Positions 27,729-36,360 are shown, numbered from the stretch's first letter. The stretch is DNA of 64,000 nucleotides from Nitrospirota bacterium (GCA_016212085.1 JACRHL010000020.1:32694-96693), one strand, 5' to 3'. Numbers and translations are program-made. Notes: generated from the sequence alone by a model not told the origin.

Positions 27729-29480
27729 ATGGCCAAGTCCCATCCGCGCAACAACGACGGCGGCGAGGAGCCGTTCCCCTCCGCGGCGCGCAATAACGCA
27801 AAATACGATCCGGAACGCGAGGTGCAGAAGCTGCGCCTGCAAATGCAGTCGCTGGAGGCGGAGTTCCGTCACCTGGTGCCGGTGCGCAACCAGCTCGACC
27901 AGGCCTACAACCAGAACCGCAAGCTGGCCGAGGTGCTGGAGGCGTCGCGCGGGCAGATCGAGGCCCTCAAGGAGGAGGTGGAGAAGCTCACGCTGCCCCC
28001 CAACCCCTACGGCTTCTTTTCCTCCTGCAACGACGACGGCAGCATCAACGTCTACGTGTCCGGCCGCAAGATGAAGGTGCACGTGCACCCGAGCATCGAC
28101 CCCGCCACCCTGCAACTGGGCCAGGAGCTGGTGCTCAACGAGGCGTTCAACGTGGTGGAGGTGAAGGGCTTCCAGGTGCAGGGCGAGGTGGTCTCCATCA
28201 AGGACCTGCTGCCCGACAAGCGCGCCATCGTGGCCCTGCACGCGGACGAGGAGCGCGTGGTGCGCATCTCCGACCGGCTGTACGTGGAGGACGGGCTGCA
28301 CGTGGGCGACCACGTGCTGCTGGACACACGCTCCGGCTACCTGCTCGAACGGCTGCCCAAGAGCGAGGCCGAGGAGCTGGTGATCGAGGAGGTGCCCGAC
28401 ATCGACTACACCCGCATCGGCGGCCTGAACAAGCAGATCGAGGAGATCCGCGACGCGGTGGAGCTGCCGTTCCTGTACCCGGAGCTGTTCCGTGAACACC
28501 AGCTCGACCCGCCCAAGGGCATCCTGCTGTACGGCCCTCCGGGCTGCGGCAAGACCCTTATCGCCAAGGCGGTGGCCAACGCCATCGCCAAGCGCGTGGG
28601 TGAGCGCGAGGGCACCGACGAGCGGGCGCGGCGCAGCTTCTTTCTGCACATCAAGGGCCCGGAGCTGCTCAACAAGTACGTGGGCGAGTCGGAGCGCAAG
28701 ATCCGCGAGATCTTCGAGAAGGCGAAGGAAAAGGCGGACAAGGGCGTGCCGGTGATCATCTTCTTCGACGAGATGGACTCCCTGTTCCGCACCCGCGGCT
28801 CGGGCGTGTCGTCGGACATGGAATCGACCATCGTGCCCCAGTTCCTGGCGGAGATCGACGGCGTGGAGCGGCTGCGCAACGTTATCGTGATCGGCGCCAC
28901 CAACCGCCAGGACCTGATCGACCCGGCGGTGCTGCGCCCCGGCCGGCTGGACGTGAAGATCAAGGTGGACCGCCCCGACGAGGACGCGGCCCGCGCCATC
29001 TTCGCCAAGTACCTCACCGCCGACCTGCCCCTGCACCCGGACGCCTTCGAGCACAAGGGTGAACCGGCGGGGGATGCGGTGGCGCGCATGATCGACGGCG
29101 TGGTCGAGCACATGTACGCCGACACGGAGGACAACCAGTTCCTGGAGGTCACCTACGCCAACGGCGAGCGCGAGATCTGCTACTTCAAGGATTTCGCCAG
29201 CGGCGCCATGATCGAGGGCATGGTGGCGCGCGCCAAGAAATATGCCATCAAGCGCGCCATCGAGCAGAACCAGAAGGGCATTCGCGTCGACGACCTGCTG
29301 GCCGCCATGCGCCAGGAGTTCCGCGAGAACGAGGACCTGCCCAACAACACCAACCCGGACGACTGGGCCAAGATCGCGGGCCGCAAGGGGGAGCGGATCG
29401 CCAACATCCGCACCATCACCAACGAGCCGGGCGGCGAGCCGAAGGAGATCACGCCGGTGTCGGCGGGCCACTACCTGTAA
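27729..29480 (+). CDS. arc: Proteasome-activating AAA ATPase ARC/Mpa
   Basis: This 583-residue ring ATPase unfolds pupylated proteins and feeds them to the 20S core. It has an N-terminal coiled coil (about residues 27-90) that binds Pup, two OB-fold segments (about 95-210), and an AAA module with Walker A GPPGCGKT (269-276), Walker [13 protein letters not shown] and the second region [17 protein letters not shown]. The C-terminus ends HYL, resembling the penultimate-Tyr docking tail (QYL) by which Mpa engages the proteasome alpha ring. It heads the complete operon. ATG 27729 follows a near-ideal SD. Confidence 0.96.
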   Translation: MAKSHPRNNDGGEEPFPSAARNNAKYDPEREVQKLRLQMQSLEAEFRHLVPVRNQLDQAYNQNRKLAEVLEASRGQIEALKEEVEKLTLPPNPYGFFSSCNDDGSINVYVSGRKMKVHVHPSIDPATLQLGQELVLNEAFNVVEVKGFQVQGEVVSIKDLLPDKRAIVALHADEERVVRISDRLYVEDGLHVGDHVLLDTRSGYLLERLPKSEAEELVIEEVPDIDYTRIGGLNKQIEEIRDAVELPFLYPELFREHQLDPPKGILLYGPPGCGKTLIAKAVANAIAKRVGEREGTDERARRSFFLHIKGPELLNKYVGESERKIREIFEKAKEKADKGVPVIIFFDEMDSLFRTRGSGVSSDMESTIVPQFLAEIDGVERLRNVIVIGATNRQDLIDPAVLRPGRLDVKIKVDRPDEDAARAIFAKYLTADLPLHPDAFEHKGEPAGDAVARMIDGVVEHMYADTEDNQFLEVTYANGEREICYFKDFASGAMIEGMVARAKKYAIKRAIEQNQKGIRVDDLLAAMRQEFRENEDLPNNTNPDDWAKIAGRKGERIANIRTITNEPGGEPKEITPVSAGHYL

Positions 29481-29510
29481 TCGCGGCCCCTCGGCCAGGT
29501 GGGGACAGCC

Positions 29511-30995
29511 ATGTCGGAACGCCCCTTTCTGATGGGCAGCGAGACCGAATTCGGGATCGCCAGCCCCGACCCGCGCGAGCAGAACCACATCACCAACTCC
29601 ATGCGGCTGGTGGGGTTCTGCCCCGGCCTGCCCGCCCCGGAGGCGCTGTGGGACTATCAGGGGGAGAACCCCCTGGTGGACCTGTATGGCCGGCGCATGG
29701 ACGGTGAGCGGGAGGACCCGGACCCCCACGCCAACCGGGCCCTCAACAAGCCCCAGACCAACGGCGGCCGCCTCTACGTGGACGGCGCCCACCCGGAGTA
29801 TTCCACCCCGGAGGTGACCGACCCGCTCGACCTGGTGCGTTTCGAGGCCGCCGGCGAGCTGATCGCCGACAACTGCCGCCGAACCGGCGAGCGGGTGCTG
29901 GGGGGGCGCGGCTTCTCCCTGTTCAAGAACAACTCGGACGGCAAGGGCAACAGCTACGGCTATCACGAGAACTACCTGGTGCCGCGCCGGGTGCCGGTGG
30001 ACACGCTGCTCATGGCCACGGTGCCGTTTCTCATCACCCGCCAGGTGTTCTGCGGGGCGGGCAAGGTGGGGGCGGAGAACGGCCGGCCGGCGGTGCCGTT
30101 CCAGCTGTCGCAGCGGGCGGATTTCTTCGAGACCCTGGCGGAGCTGAACACCATGGTGCGCCGCCCCGTGTTCAACACCCGCGACGAGCCCCACGCGGAC
30201 CCGGACCAGTACCTGCGCCTGCACGTCATCCCCGGCGACGCCAACATGAGCCAGGTGTCCACCTTCCTCAAGGTGGGGACCATGGCCCTGGTGCTGCGCC
30301 TGGTGGAGGACGGCGCCCTGGGGCCGGTGCCGCAGCCGGAAAGCCCGGTGGAGGCATTCTGGATATTCTCCCGCGACCTGTCGCTCAAGGCCACGGTGCC
30401 GGTGCGCGGGGGCCGGGGCCTGAGCGCCCTGGACATCCAGCGGGTGTACCTGGAGCGGGTTCAGGCATACGCCCGGGCGCACCCGCTGCCGGGCAGCTTC
30501 CCGGAGGTGGTGCGGCGCTGGGAGGTGGTGCTAGACGCCCTGGAGGCGGACCCGCTGTCCGTGGACCGGCAGGTGGACTGGGCCATCAAGCACCACATGA
30601 TCGACAGCTACCTTGGGCGCAAGGGGATGGGCTGGGATTCGCCCCGCGCCAAGGCCATGGACATCCAGTATCACGACATCGACCCGGCGCGGGGCCTGTT
30701 CCACACCCTGCGGGCCAAGGGCTGGGTGGACGAGCTGGTGGCGCCGGAGGCCATCGCCCAGGCGGTCACCCAGCCGCCGGAGGACACCCGCGCCTGGTTT
30801 CGCGGCCAGTGCCTTGCCCGGTTCGGCAAGGGGGTTTACGGTGTAAGCTGGAGTTCGGTGCTGCTCGACGTGGGTGACGGGATCCGGCGCATCGCCACCC
30901 CCAATCCGTTCCGCGGCACCCGCGCCATCACCGGGCCGCTGTTCGACCGGTGCGCCACGCCGCGCGAGCTGGTCGCCATGCTCGAGCGCGGTTGA
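29511..30995 (+). CDS. dop: Pup deamidase/depupylase
   Basis: This 494-residue carboxylate-amine-ligase-fold enzyme removes Pup from substrates (and deamidates Pup-Gln where needed). The start FLMGSETEFGIA, the catalytic Asp in YVDGAHPEYSTPE, FKNNSDGKGNSYGYHENYL and NTRDEPHADPDQYLRLH define the Dop/PafA family. A long insertion after the first strands (GFCPGLPAPEALWDYQGENP through NRALNKPQ) is the Dop loop, absent from PafA at 32.7 kb, so this paralogue is Dop. It follows arc by 30 bp. Start ATG 29511 rather than the GTG four codons earlier. Confidence 0.94.
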   Translation: MSERPFLMGSETEFGIASPDPREQNHITNSMRLVGFCPGLPAPEALWDYQGENPLVDLYGRRMDGEREDPDPHANRALNKPQTNGGRLYVDGAHPEYSTPEVTDPLDLVRFEAAGELIADNCRRTGERVLGGRGFSLFKNNSDGKGNSYGYHENYLVPRRVPVDTLLMATVPFLITRQVFCGAGKVGAENGRPAVPFQLSQRADFFETLAELNTMVRRPVFNTRDEPHADPDQYLRLHVIPGDANMSQVSTFLKVGTMALVLRLVEDGALGPVPQPESPVEAFWIFSRDLSLKATVPVRGGRGLSALDIQRVYLERVQAYARAHPLPGSFPEVVRRWEVVLDALEADPLSVDRQVDWAIKHHMIDSYLGRKGMGWDSPRAKAMDIQYHDIDPARGLFHTLRAKGWVDELVAPEAIAQAVTQPPEDTRAWFRGQCLARFGKGVYGVSWSSVLLDVGDGIRRIATPNPFRGTRAITGPLFDRCATPRELVAMLERG

Positions 30996-31055
30996 CCACG
31001 GCCCGTCACGACCATGCCGGACATCCGGGGGGCCTCACACAAAGGGATCACGCCC

Positions 31056-31253
31056 ATGGCACAGGAAAAGAGCACGCGTCCCAAGGAGTCGGCCAAGGAC
31101 AAGGCGGACGCAACCCAGCCCAAGAAGGAAGTCACCGAAAAGGGCAAGGAGATCGCCGAGGACCTGGACCAGCTCATGGACGAAATCGACGACGTGCTGG
31201 AAAAGAACGCCGAGGAGTTTGTCCGCAACTACGTGCAGAAGGGGGGAGAGTGA
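31056..31253 (+). CDS. pup: Prokaryotic ubiquitin-like protein Pup
   Basis: This 65-residue intrinsically disordered modifier is rich in Lys, Glu and Asp. Its C-terminal half has the helix-forming EDLDQLMDEIDDVLEKNAEE that binds the ARC coiled coil. The extreme C-terminus is YVQKGGE: Gly-Gly followed directly by Glu, so ligation by PafA does not require prior deamidation of Gln. ATG 31056 (AAAGGGA upstream) gives the normal Pup length; an earlier ATG at 31014 would add 14 residues without family character. The stop TGA overlaps the prcB GTG (GTGA), coupling tag and protease synthesis. Confidence 0.95.
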   Translation: MAQEKSTRPKESAKDKADATQPKKEVTEKGKEIAEDLDQLMDEIDDVLEKNAEEFVRNYVQKGGE

Positions 31254-32035
31254 ACCCGCATCCGTTCGCGCCCGGCAGCGGCGCCAGCTTTTACGACTAC
31301 CTGGTCGCCGAGCGCCCGGACCTGCTGCCGTCAGCCACCCCGATGAAGGCGGGCGCCGAGCCGCTGACGGTGCCTCACGGCACCACCGTGCTGGCCATGG
31401 TGTTCGCCGCCGGCGTGGTGGTCGCCGGCGACCGCATGGCCTCCGACGGCCAGTCGGTGTCGAGCCGGCGCATGGACAAGGTGATCCAGACCGACGCCCA
31501 CTCGGCCCTGGCCATCTCGGGCGCCGTGGGGCCGTGCCTGGAAATGGCCAAGCTGTTCACCACCGAGCTGGAGTATTACGAGAAGATCGAGGGGCGCCGG
31601 CTCTCCCTGCTGGGCAAGGCCAACAAGCTGGGGCAGATGGTGCGCGGCAACCTGGCCATGGCCATGCAGGGGCTGGCGGTGATCCCCCTGTTCGCCGGCT
31701 TCGACACCCTGCGCGGCGTGGGGCGCGTGTTCAAGTACGATGTGGCCGGCGGCAAGACCGAGGAGCTGGACTTCGTTACCGCCGGCTCCGGCGGCGGCCA
31801 CGCCAGGGGGGCGCTGAAGCGCCAGTTCCGCCCCGGCATGGGCCGGGACCAGGCGGTGGAGATGGCGCTCCTGGCCCTGCTCGACGCGGCGGATGACGAC
31901 CTGGCCACCGCCGGGCCCGACCCGGTGCGTGGCATCTACCCCACGGTGATGGTGATCGACGCCGAGGGGGTGACCCAGGTGGCCGAGGACGCGGTGCGCG
32001 GCCATGCGGCCCGCGTGCTGGGCGGAAAGGAATAA
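31250..32035 (+). CDS. prcB: 20S proteasome beta subunit
   Basis: A 261-residue precursor. A 44-residue propeptide precedes the autocatalytic site in PHGTTVLAM, releasing Thr45 as the N-terminal nucleophile. VVVAGDRMAS supplies the conserved Asp, and the Lys and downstream SGAVGPCLEMAKLF and MVRGNLAMAMQGLAVIPLFAG match actinobacterial PrcB. The mature subunit is about 217 residues. GTG 31250 overlaps the pup stop; prcA begins 4 bp after the stop. Forms the catalytic inner rings of the core. Confidence 0.96.
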   Translation: MNPHPFAPGSGASFYDYLVAERPDLLPSATPMKAGAEPLTVPHGTTVLAMVFAAGVVVAGDRMASDGQSVSSRRMDKVIQTDAHSALAISGAVGPCLEMAKLFTTELEYYEKIEGRRLSLLGKANKLGQMVRGNLAMAMQGLAVIPLFAGFDTLRGVGRVFKYDVAGGKTEELDFVTAGSGGGHARGALKRQFRPGMGRDQAVEMALLALLDAADDDLATAGPDPVRGIYPTVMVIDAEGVTQVAEDAVRGHAARVLGGKE

Positions 32036-32039
32036 GGCC

Positions 32040-32726
32040 ATGGCAACGCCCTATTACGTTTCGCCCGAACAGTGGATGCGCGACAAGGCGGAGTTCGCCA
32101 AGAAGGGCATCAGCCGTGGGCGCGCCATCGTCGCCCTGCGCGCCGTGGAGGGGGTGCTGCTGGTGGCCCACAACCCGGGCGCCGCCCTGACCAAGGTGTC
32201 GGAGGTGTACGACCGCATCGGTTTCGCCGGCGCCGGGCGCTACAGCGAGTTCGAGAGCCTGCGCAAGGCGGGCGTGCGCCACGCCGACGTGACCGGCTAC
32301 AGCTACAGCCGCGAGGACGTATCCGCCAGGGGGCTGGCCGACGGCTATTCGCAGATGCTGGGCAACGTGTTCGCCCACGAGATGAAGCCCATGGAGGTGG
32401 ATCTGGTGGTGGCCCAGGTGGGCGACACGCCGGAAACGGACGAGATCTACCGCATCTCCTTCGACGGCTCCATCTCCGGCGAGGGCGACTACGCGGTGGT
32501 GGGGGGCGACGCGGACCGGGTGCTGAACATCCTGGTGCGGCAGTTCACGGGGGTGGGCGACCTGGCCCAGTCCATGAAGCTGTGCAAGGAGGCCCTGGAG
32601 GTGGGTGGCAACGGCACCCTGAGCGCCCGCGACTTCGAGGTGGGGCTGCTCGACCGGCGCAAGCGCGGCCGCACCTTCACGCGCCTGAAGGTGGAGCGGG
32701 TGGAGGCCCTGCTCGCCGGCGGTTGA
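32040..32726 (+). CDS. prcA: 20S proteasome alpha subunit
   Basis: A 228-residue alpha-type subunit without a catalytic Thr or propeptide. The N-terminal gate region TPYYVSPEQWMRDKAEFAKK and GISRGRAIVAL are followed by LTKVSEVYDRIGFAGAGRY and DVTGYSYSREDV, very close in pattern to actinobacterial PrcA. The alpha rings gate entry and receive the ARC tail. It lies between prcB (4 bp) and pafA (4 bp). Confidence 0.95.
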   Translation: MATPYYVSPEQWMRDKAEFAKKGISRGRAIVALRAVEGVLLVAHNPGAALTKVSEVYDRIGFAGAGRYSEFESLRKAGVRHADVTGYSYSREDVSARGLADGYSQMLGNVFAHEMKPMEVDLVVAQVGDTPETDEIYRISFDGSISGEGDYAVVGGDADRVLNILVRQFTGVGDLAQSMKLCKEALEVGGNGTLSARDFEVGLLDRRKRGRTFTRLKVERVEALLAGG

Positions 32727-32730
32727 CCCC

Positions 32731-34104
32731 ATGCGCCGCCGCATCTACGGCATCGAGACCGAGTTCGGCCTGACCTTCTACCCCACCGGCAAGACCTATC
32801 TGCCCATGGAAAAGGTCATCGGCTACCTGTTCGAGGACGTGATCCCCAGCGGCTGGCCGTCCAACGCCTTCCTGGGCAACGGCGCGCGTTTTTACCAGGA
32901 CACGGGCTGCCACCCGGAGTATGCCACCCCCGAGTGCGCCTCGGTATACGCGGCGGTCACCCACGACAAGGCGGGGGAGCGGCTGCTCGCCTCGCGCCTG
33001 GTTCCGGCCCAGAAGAAGCTGGCGGACGAGGGCTACACGGGCACCCTTTACGCCTACAAGAACAACACGGATTCCATGGGCAACACCTACGGTTGCCACG
33101 AGAACTACCTGGTGGACCGCAAGCTCGACTTCTGGCGCCTGGCGGAGCAGATGATCCCGTTCTTCGTCACCCGCCAGTTGTTCTGCGGCGCCGGCAAGGT
33201 GTACCGGGAGGGGGGGCAGGCGCGCTTCGCCATCGCGCAGCGGGCCGGGCACATCCACGAGGCGTCGAGCTCGTCCACCACGTCGTCGCGCAGCATCATC
33301 AACACCCGCGACGAGCCCCACGCGGACGCGGAGCGCTTCCGGCGCCTGCACATCATCGTGGGCGACTCCAACATGTCGGAGTTCGCCGCCTACCTGAAGG
33401 TGGGCATCACCGGCGTGCTGCTGGCGGCCCTGGAGGAGGGGGTCGTCTTCCCCAACATGGTGCTGGCGGACCCGGTGGACGCCCTGAACCGGGTGGCCAC
33501 CGACCTGCGCTTGAACGCGCCGCTCAAGCGCATGGGCGGCGGCGAGCTGACCGCCCTGGAGATCCAGCGGCGCTACCTGGAGGTGGCGGAGCGCCACTTC
33601 AAGGGCCTGAGGGCCGGGACCATCCGGCGCCTGCTGACCGACTGGCGCACGGTGCTGGAGACCCTGGAAAGCAATCCGGCGCTGCTGGCGGACCGGGTGG
33701 ACTGGATCGCCAAGCGCGAGGTTCTCAAGGGCTTCATGCGCAAGAACGAATGCGACCTGGACGATCCGCGGGTGGCCATGCTCGACTTGCAGTACCACGA
33801 CGTGAACCGGGAGCGCGGCATCTACTACCTGCTGGAGCGGCAGGGCCGGATGCGCCGCATCACCGACGACCGCGCCATCGCCCACGCCATGGAGCACGCC
33901 CCGCAGGACACCCGGGCGCGCATCCGCGGCCAGTTCATCCGCTTCGCCAAGGGCACCGGCCGCCCCTACAGCGTGGACTGGACCTACCTGAAGCTGAGCG
34001 GCTACTTCGAGGAGACCATCCTCTGCACCGACCCGTTCGTGAGCCGCGACCGGCGGGTGGAGGAGCTGGTGACCACCGCCAAGGGCGACCAGTACACCAT
34101 CTGA
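32731..34104 (+). CDS. pafA: Pup-protein ligase
   Basis: A 457-residue enzyme that phosphorylates the Pup C-terminal Glu with ATP and joins it to substrate lysines. RRRIYGIETEFGLT at the N-terminus, the catalytic Asp in YQDTGCHPEYATPEC, YKNNTDSMGNTYGCHENYLV, VTRQLFCGAGKV and NTRDEPHADAERFRRLH are hallmarks. It lacks the Dop loop and has the C-terminal Pup-contact domain (VDWTYLKLSGYFEETIL). Last gene of the operon; its presence makes the tagging and degradation pathway complete. Confidence 0.96.
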   Translation: MRRRIYGIETEFGLTFYPTGKTYLPMEKVIGYLFEDVIPSGWPSNAFLGNGARFYQDTGCHPEYATPECASVYAAVTHDKAGERLLASRLVPAQKKLADEGYTGTLYAYKNNTDSMGNTYGCHENYLVDRKLDFWRLAEQMIPFFVTRQLFCGAGKVYREGGQARFAIAQRAGHIHEASSSSTTSSRSIINTRDEPHADAERFRRLHIIVGDSNMSEFAAYLKVGITGVLLAALEEGVVFPNMVLADPVDALNRVATDLRLNAPLKRMGGGELTALEIQRRYLEVAERHFKGLRAGTIRRLLTDWRTVLETLESNPALLADRVDWIAKREVLKGFMRKNECDLDDPRVAMLDLQYHDVNRERGIYYLLERQGRMRRITDDRAIAHAMEHAPQDTRARIRGQFIRFAKGTGRPYSVDWTYLKLSGYFEETILCTDPFVSRDRRVEELVTTAKGDQYTI

Positions 34105-34141
34105 CGGCGCCGTTTCGGACGGGGTGGGGCAGCGCCCACCC

Positions 34142-34190
34142 GTGCCGGGCGCAGGCGGGCCGAAAAGCGCCGTCTTTCAACAGCCTCTGC
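34142..34190 (+). repeat. Dispersed intergenic repeat, copy 2
   Basis: It runs from GTGCCGGGCGCAGGCGGG through GCCGTCTTTCAACAGCCTC, aligned with copy 1 at 17728. It lies between convergent pafA and a cytochrome gene, whose stop codon begins at its right edge. Confidence 0.6.
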
Positions 34191-34573
34191 TAATAAATTC
34201 CCGCTTCCCGTTGCAGGCCGCGCACGTAGGCGATGATCGCGGTCACCTCGGCCGTGTTCACCCCCGGCACGGCGGGCATGTCGCCGAATTGCCAGTGGTG
34301 GGCGCGCACGCCGCCCAGCGCGGCGCGGTGGAAGGCCGCGTCCGGGTGGTGGTTGGGCTCGTAGATCTTGTGTACCAGCGGTGGGCCGAAGGGGCCGCCG
34401 GCGGCGCCAGCGCCGTGGCATCTCTGGCAGTGGTCGGTAAACAGGCCGGCGCCGTCCGCCACCTGGGCGGGGCCCGCCGCGCCCTGCACCGGACGGTCGC
34501 TGGACTTGCTGCATCCGGCCAGCGCCAGGCCGGCGGCCAGAACCAGGGGAAACAGGGCGGCTTTCGGGGTCAT
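34190..34573 (-). CDS. Monoheme cytochrome c lipoprotein
   Basis: A 127-residue protein from ATG 34573. The signal peptide ends in the lipobox LALAGC, predicting a lipid-anchored periplasmic protein. A class I cytochrome c domain follows with heme motif CQRCH, GGPFGPPLVHKIYEPNHHPD, and a Met-containing segment GDMPAVPGVNTAEVTAIIAYV that provides the axial Met and final helix. Small soluble-type electron carrier. Convergent with pafA, divergent from the small membrane genes. Confidence 0.88.
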   Translation of the reverse strand: MTPKAALFPLVLAAGLALAGCSKSSDRPVQGAAGPAQVADGAGLFTDHCQRCHGAGAAGGPFGPPLVHKIYEPNHHPDAAFHRAALGGVRAHHWQFGDMPAVPGVNTAEVTAIIAYVRGLQREAGIY

Positions 34574-34647
34574 GCGGGGGCTCCACGTTGCGATGTGCGT
34601 GCCGGGTTCATACAATGGGCGAACCCCGACCATTCTTGATGACGGCC

Positions 34648-34779
34648 ATGGCGAAGAACAAGAACAAAAAAACACCGGAACAGCAGAAGAAGGAGGCGCT
34701 GCTCGCGCTCGTCCTCTTTGTCGCCGCCACGGCCTTCTTCATCTTCTCGATCATCAATTTCGTGATCAAGGAAGGATGA
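34648..34779 (+). CDS. Tiny single-helix membrane protein
   Basis: A 43-residue protein: a Lys-rich N-terminus (AKNKNKKTPEQQKKEA) followed by one hydrophobic helix (LLALVLFVAATAFFIFSIIN). The positive-inside rule places the N-terminus in the cytoplasm. ATG 34639 would add three residues. The stop overlaps the next ORF (ATGA), indicating a genuine coupled pair. Function not recognised. Confidence 0.55.
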   Translation: MAKNKNKKTPEQQKKEALLALVLFVAATAFFIFSIINFVIKEG

Positions 34780-34994
34780 GGTACCCGTTTCACTCCGCGC
34801 TGTTGATGCTGTGGCTGGCGGGGATTATCGTCACCGCCGTGTACGACGACATCATCTACCCCATGGACGACGGCATCGTCTCGATCGGCATGGTGTTCCT
34901 GTTCGCCATCACCCTGGGCACGCTGATCGCGCGCGCCAACCGCGACGAGCGGCGCCGCAAGGCGGCGGCCAAGGGCGGGCCCGCCGTGCCGTAG
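34776..34994 (+). CDS. Small two-helix membrane protein
   Basis: A 72-residue protein with helices at about residues 6-23 and 34-53, an acidic loop (YDDIIYPMDDG) between them and a basic tail. A strong ribosome site AAGGAAGG lies in the end of the preceding gene, and the 4-base overlap couples them. No family recognised; proximity to the cytochrome lipoprotein suggests a membrane redox context but does not prove it. Confidence 0.6.
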   Translation: MRYPFHSALLMLWLAGIIVTAVYDDIIYPMDDGIVSIGMVFLFAITLGTLIARANRDERRRKAAAKGGPAVP

Positions 34995-35010
34995 GGCGAC
35001 CGGGGGGCGC

Positions 35011-35466
35011 TCACTCGGCGCTGCCGAAATCCTCGGGCTTGAGGTTCTCCAGCCAGGCCTTCACCTCGTCGGTCTGGCTCAGGTGGAACACCCTGGTATC
35101 CACGAACACCGGGCAGGCGGCGCGCAGGGCCAGGGCGATGGCGTCGCTGGGGCGGGCGTCCACCGTCACCTCGCCGTCGCCGTGCAGCAGGTGCACCTTG
35201 GCGTAGAAGGTGTTCTCCCTCAGGTCGTGGATCACCACGCTCAGGGTGCGCGCGCCCAGGGTCTCGATGGTGTGGTGCAGCAGGTCGTGGGTCATGGGGC
35301 GGGGCGTTTCCGCGTGCTCCAGGGCCATGCCGATGGCGCTGGCCTCGGCGTTGCCCACCCAGATGGGCAGCAGGTTGTCCTGCTCCTCGTCGCGCAGCAC
35401 GACGATGTAGGCCCGGTTGTACGGGTCCACCATCAGCCCCTGCACGTTCACCTGGACGATCGCCAC
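35011..35466 (-). CDS. DUF151/bifunctional-nuclease-fold protein
   Basis: A 151-residue protein of the DUF151 (BFN) family: QVNVQGLMVDPYNRAYIVVL, LLPIWVGNAEASAIGMALE, RPMTHDLLHHTIETLGA, and VDARPSDAIALALRAACPVFV are characteristic. GTG 35466 is preferred over GTG 35481 because AGGAG lies 7 bases upstream and the family begins at this strand; a longer frame to 35637 is not supported. The family includes predicted nucleases and stress proteins, with no firm role. Confidence 0.82.
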   Translation of the reverse strand: MAIVQVNVQGLMVDPYNRAYIVVLRDEEQDNLLPIWVGNAEASAIGMALEHAETPRPMTHDLLHHTIETLGARTLSVVIHDLRENTFYAKVHLLHGDGEVTVDARPSDAIALALRAACPVFVDTRVFHLSQTDEVKAWLENLKPEDFGSAE

Positions 35467-35636
35467 CTGCTCGCTCCTCACCGCAGCCAATGGTTCACTG
35501 TAACACGGGAGATGCCGCGGGGGGAGCCGCCGTACCTTGCAAACGGGGCCCCGGCGGGGGTAGTGTCGCAGCGCGCGATGGGTTTTTTTTCGCCGGGGCG
35601 GCGCCGGGCGGCCGGATACGAGTGGAGGCGGGTGCA

Positions 35637-35882
35637 TTGGACGACGTGGAGGCGGGCAAGGCGGCGTTTCTCAAGCTGCTGGCGGAGGTGGCGCCGGGCG
35701 CGCGGGCGGTGATCCCCAGCGCCGCCACCCAGGACAATTTCTTGATCGCCGTCTCGACGGCGGGCGGGCGCGCGTTCCTCACCGTGCCGGAGGACGACCT
35801 GATCGACATGGTGGACGATGACGCCATCGCCGACGCGGTGCGTGCCAGGATCGAGGAGGCGTTGGCGAAAATTGGCGGATAA
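35637..35882 (+). CDS. Small unknown protein upstream of ridA-birA-coaX
   Basis: About 81 residues from TTG 35637, which follows GGAGG by 8 bases; the upstream open frame is basic/Gly-rich and unlikely to be coding. The protein reads as a compact alpha/beta domain (AAFLKLLAEVAPGARAVIPS, NFLIAVSTAGGRAFLTVPED) with an acidic C-terminal helix (DAIADAVRARIEEALAKIGG). The stop overlaps the ridA-like start by 11 bases. Family unknown. Confidence 0.6.
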   Translation: MDDVEAGKAAFLKLLAEVAPGARAVIPSAATQDNFLIAVSTAGGRAFLTVPEDDLIDMVDDDAIADAVRARIEEALAKIGG

Positions 35883-36360
35883 GCGGAAAAGTGTCACCGC
35901 GCGCCTGGCGGAATTGGGTGTGGCGCTGCCACCGTGCCCCGCGCCCCTGGGCGCCTACGTGCCCACCGTGCGCGACGGCGGGCTGATCTACACCAGCGGC
36001 ATGCTGCCCATGGCGGACGGGGTGTTGACCCTCACCGGCCCGGTGGGCCCCGGCGGCCACCCGGCGGAGCGGGGCGCCGAGGCGGCGCGCCTGTGCGCCC
36101 TGAACGCCCTGGCCGCCATCGCCGCCGAGCTGGGCGGGGTGGAGGGCCTGGAGCGGGTGGCGCGGGTGATCCAGGTGACCGGCCACGTGCTGTCCGCGCC
36201 GGGTTTCGCGGACCAGCCGCAGGTGCTCAACGGCGCGTCGGACTTTCTGTTCCAGGTGTTCGGCGAGCGCGGCCGCCACACGCGCATGGCGCTGGGCGCG
36301 GCGGCGCTGCCCCGGGGCGCCTCGGTGGAGCTGGCCGTCGTTGTCCGCGTCGAACCCTGA
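35872..36360 (+). CDS. RidA/YjgF-family protein
   Basis: A 162-residue member of the Rid superfamily, with LAELGVALPPCPAPLGAYVP, GLIYTSGMLPM, ALNALAAIAAELGGVEGLERV and HTRMALGAAALPRGASVELAVVV. RidA proper hydrolyses reactive enamine/imine intermediates via a conserved Arg; this longer form ending in RMALGAAALPRGASVELA is of the broader type whose substrate is unknown. The start is TTG 35872 inside the previous gene end. It overlaps birA by 20 bases. Confidence 0.85.
   Translation: MADKRKSVTARLAELGVALPPCPAPLGAYVPTVRDGGLIYTSGMLPMADGVLTLTGPVGPGGHPAERGAEAARLCALNALAAIAAELGGVEGLERVARVIQVTGHVLSAPGFADQPQVLNGASDFLFQVFGERGRHTRMALGAAALPRGASVELAVVVRVEP

Noticed and set aside
29511..30995. Two PafA ligases, or a glutamine synthetase, instead of Dop plus PafA
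   Set aside because: The long Dop loop is present only in this protein, and both paralogues carry Dop/PafA-specific HPEYS/HPEYA motifs.
31014..31055. Longer Pup from the ATG at 31014
   Set aside because: Adds 14 residues without Pup character, while ATG 31056 gives the normal 65-residue length with a purine-rich site upstream.
27583..34200. Mobile element or tRNA attachment site bordering the proteasome operon
   Set aside because: No transposase, integrase, tRNA or flanking direct repeat was found; the intergenic repeat copy at 34142 occurs elsewhere too.
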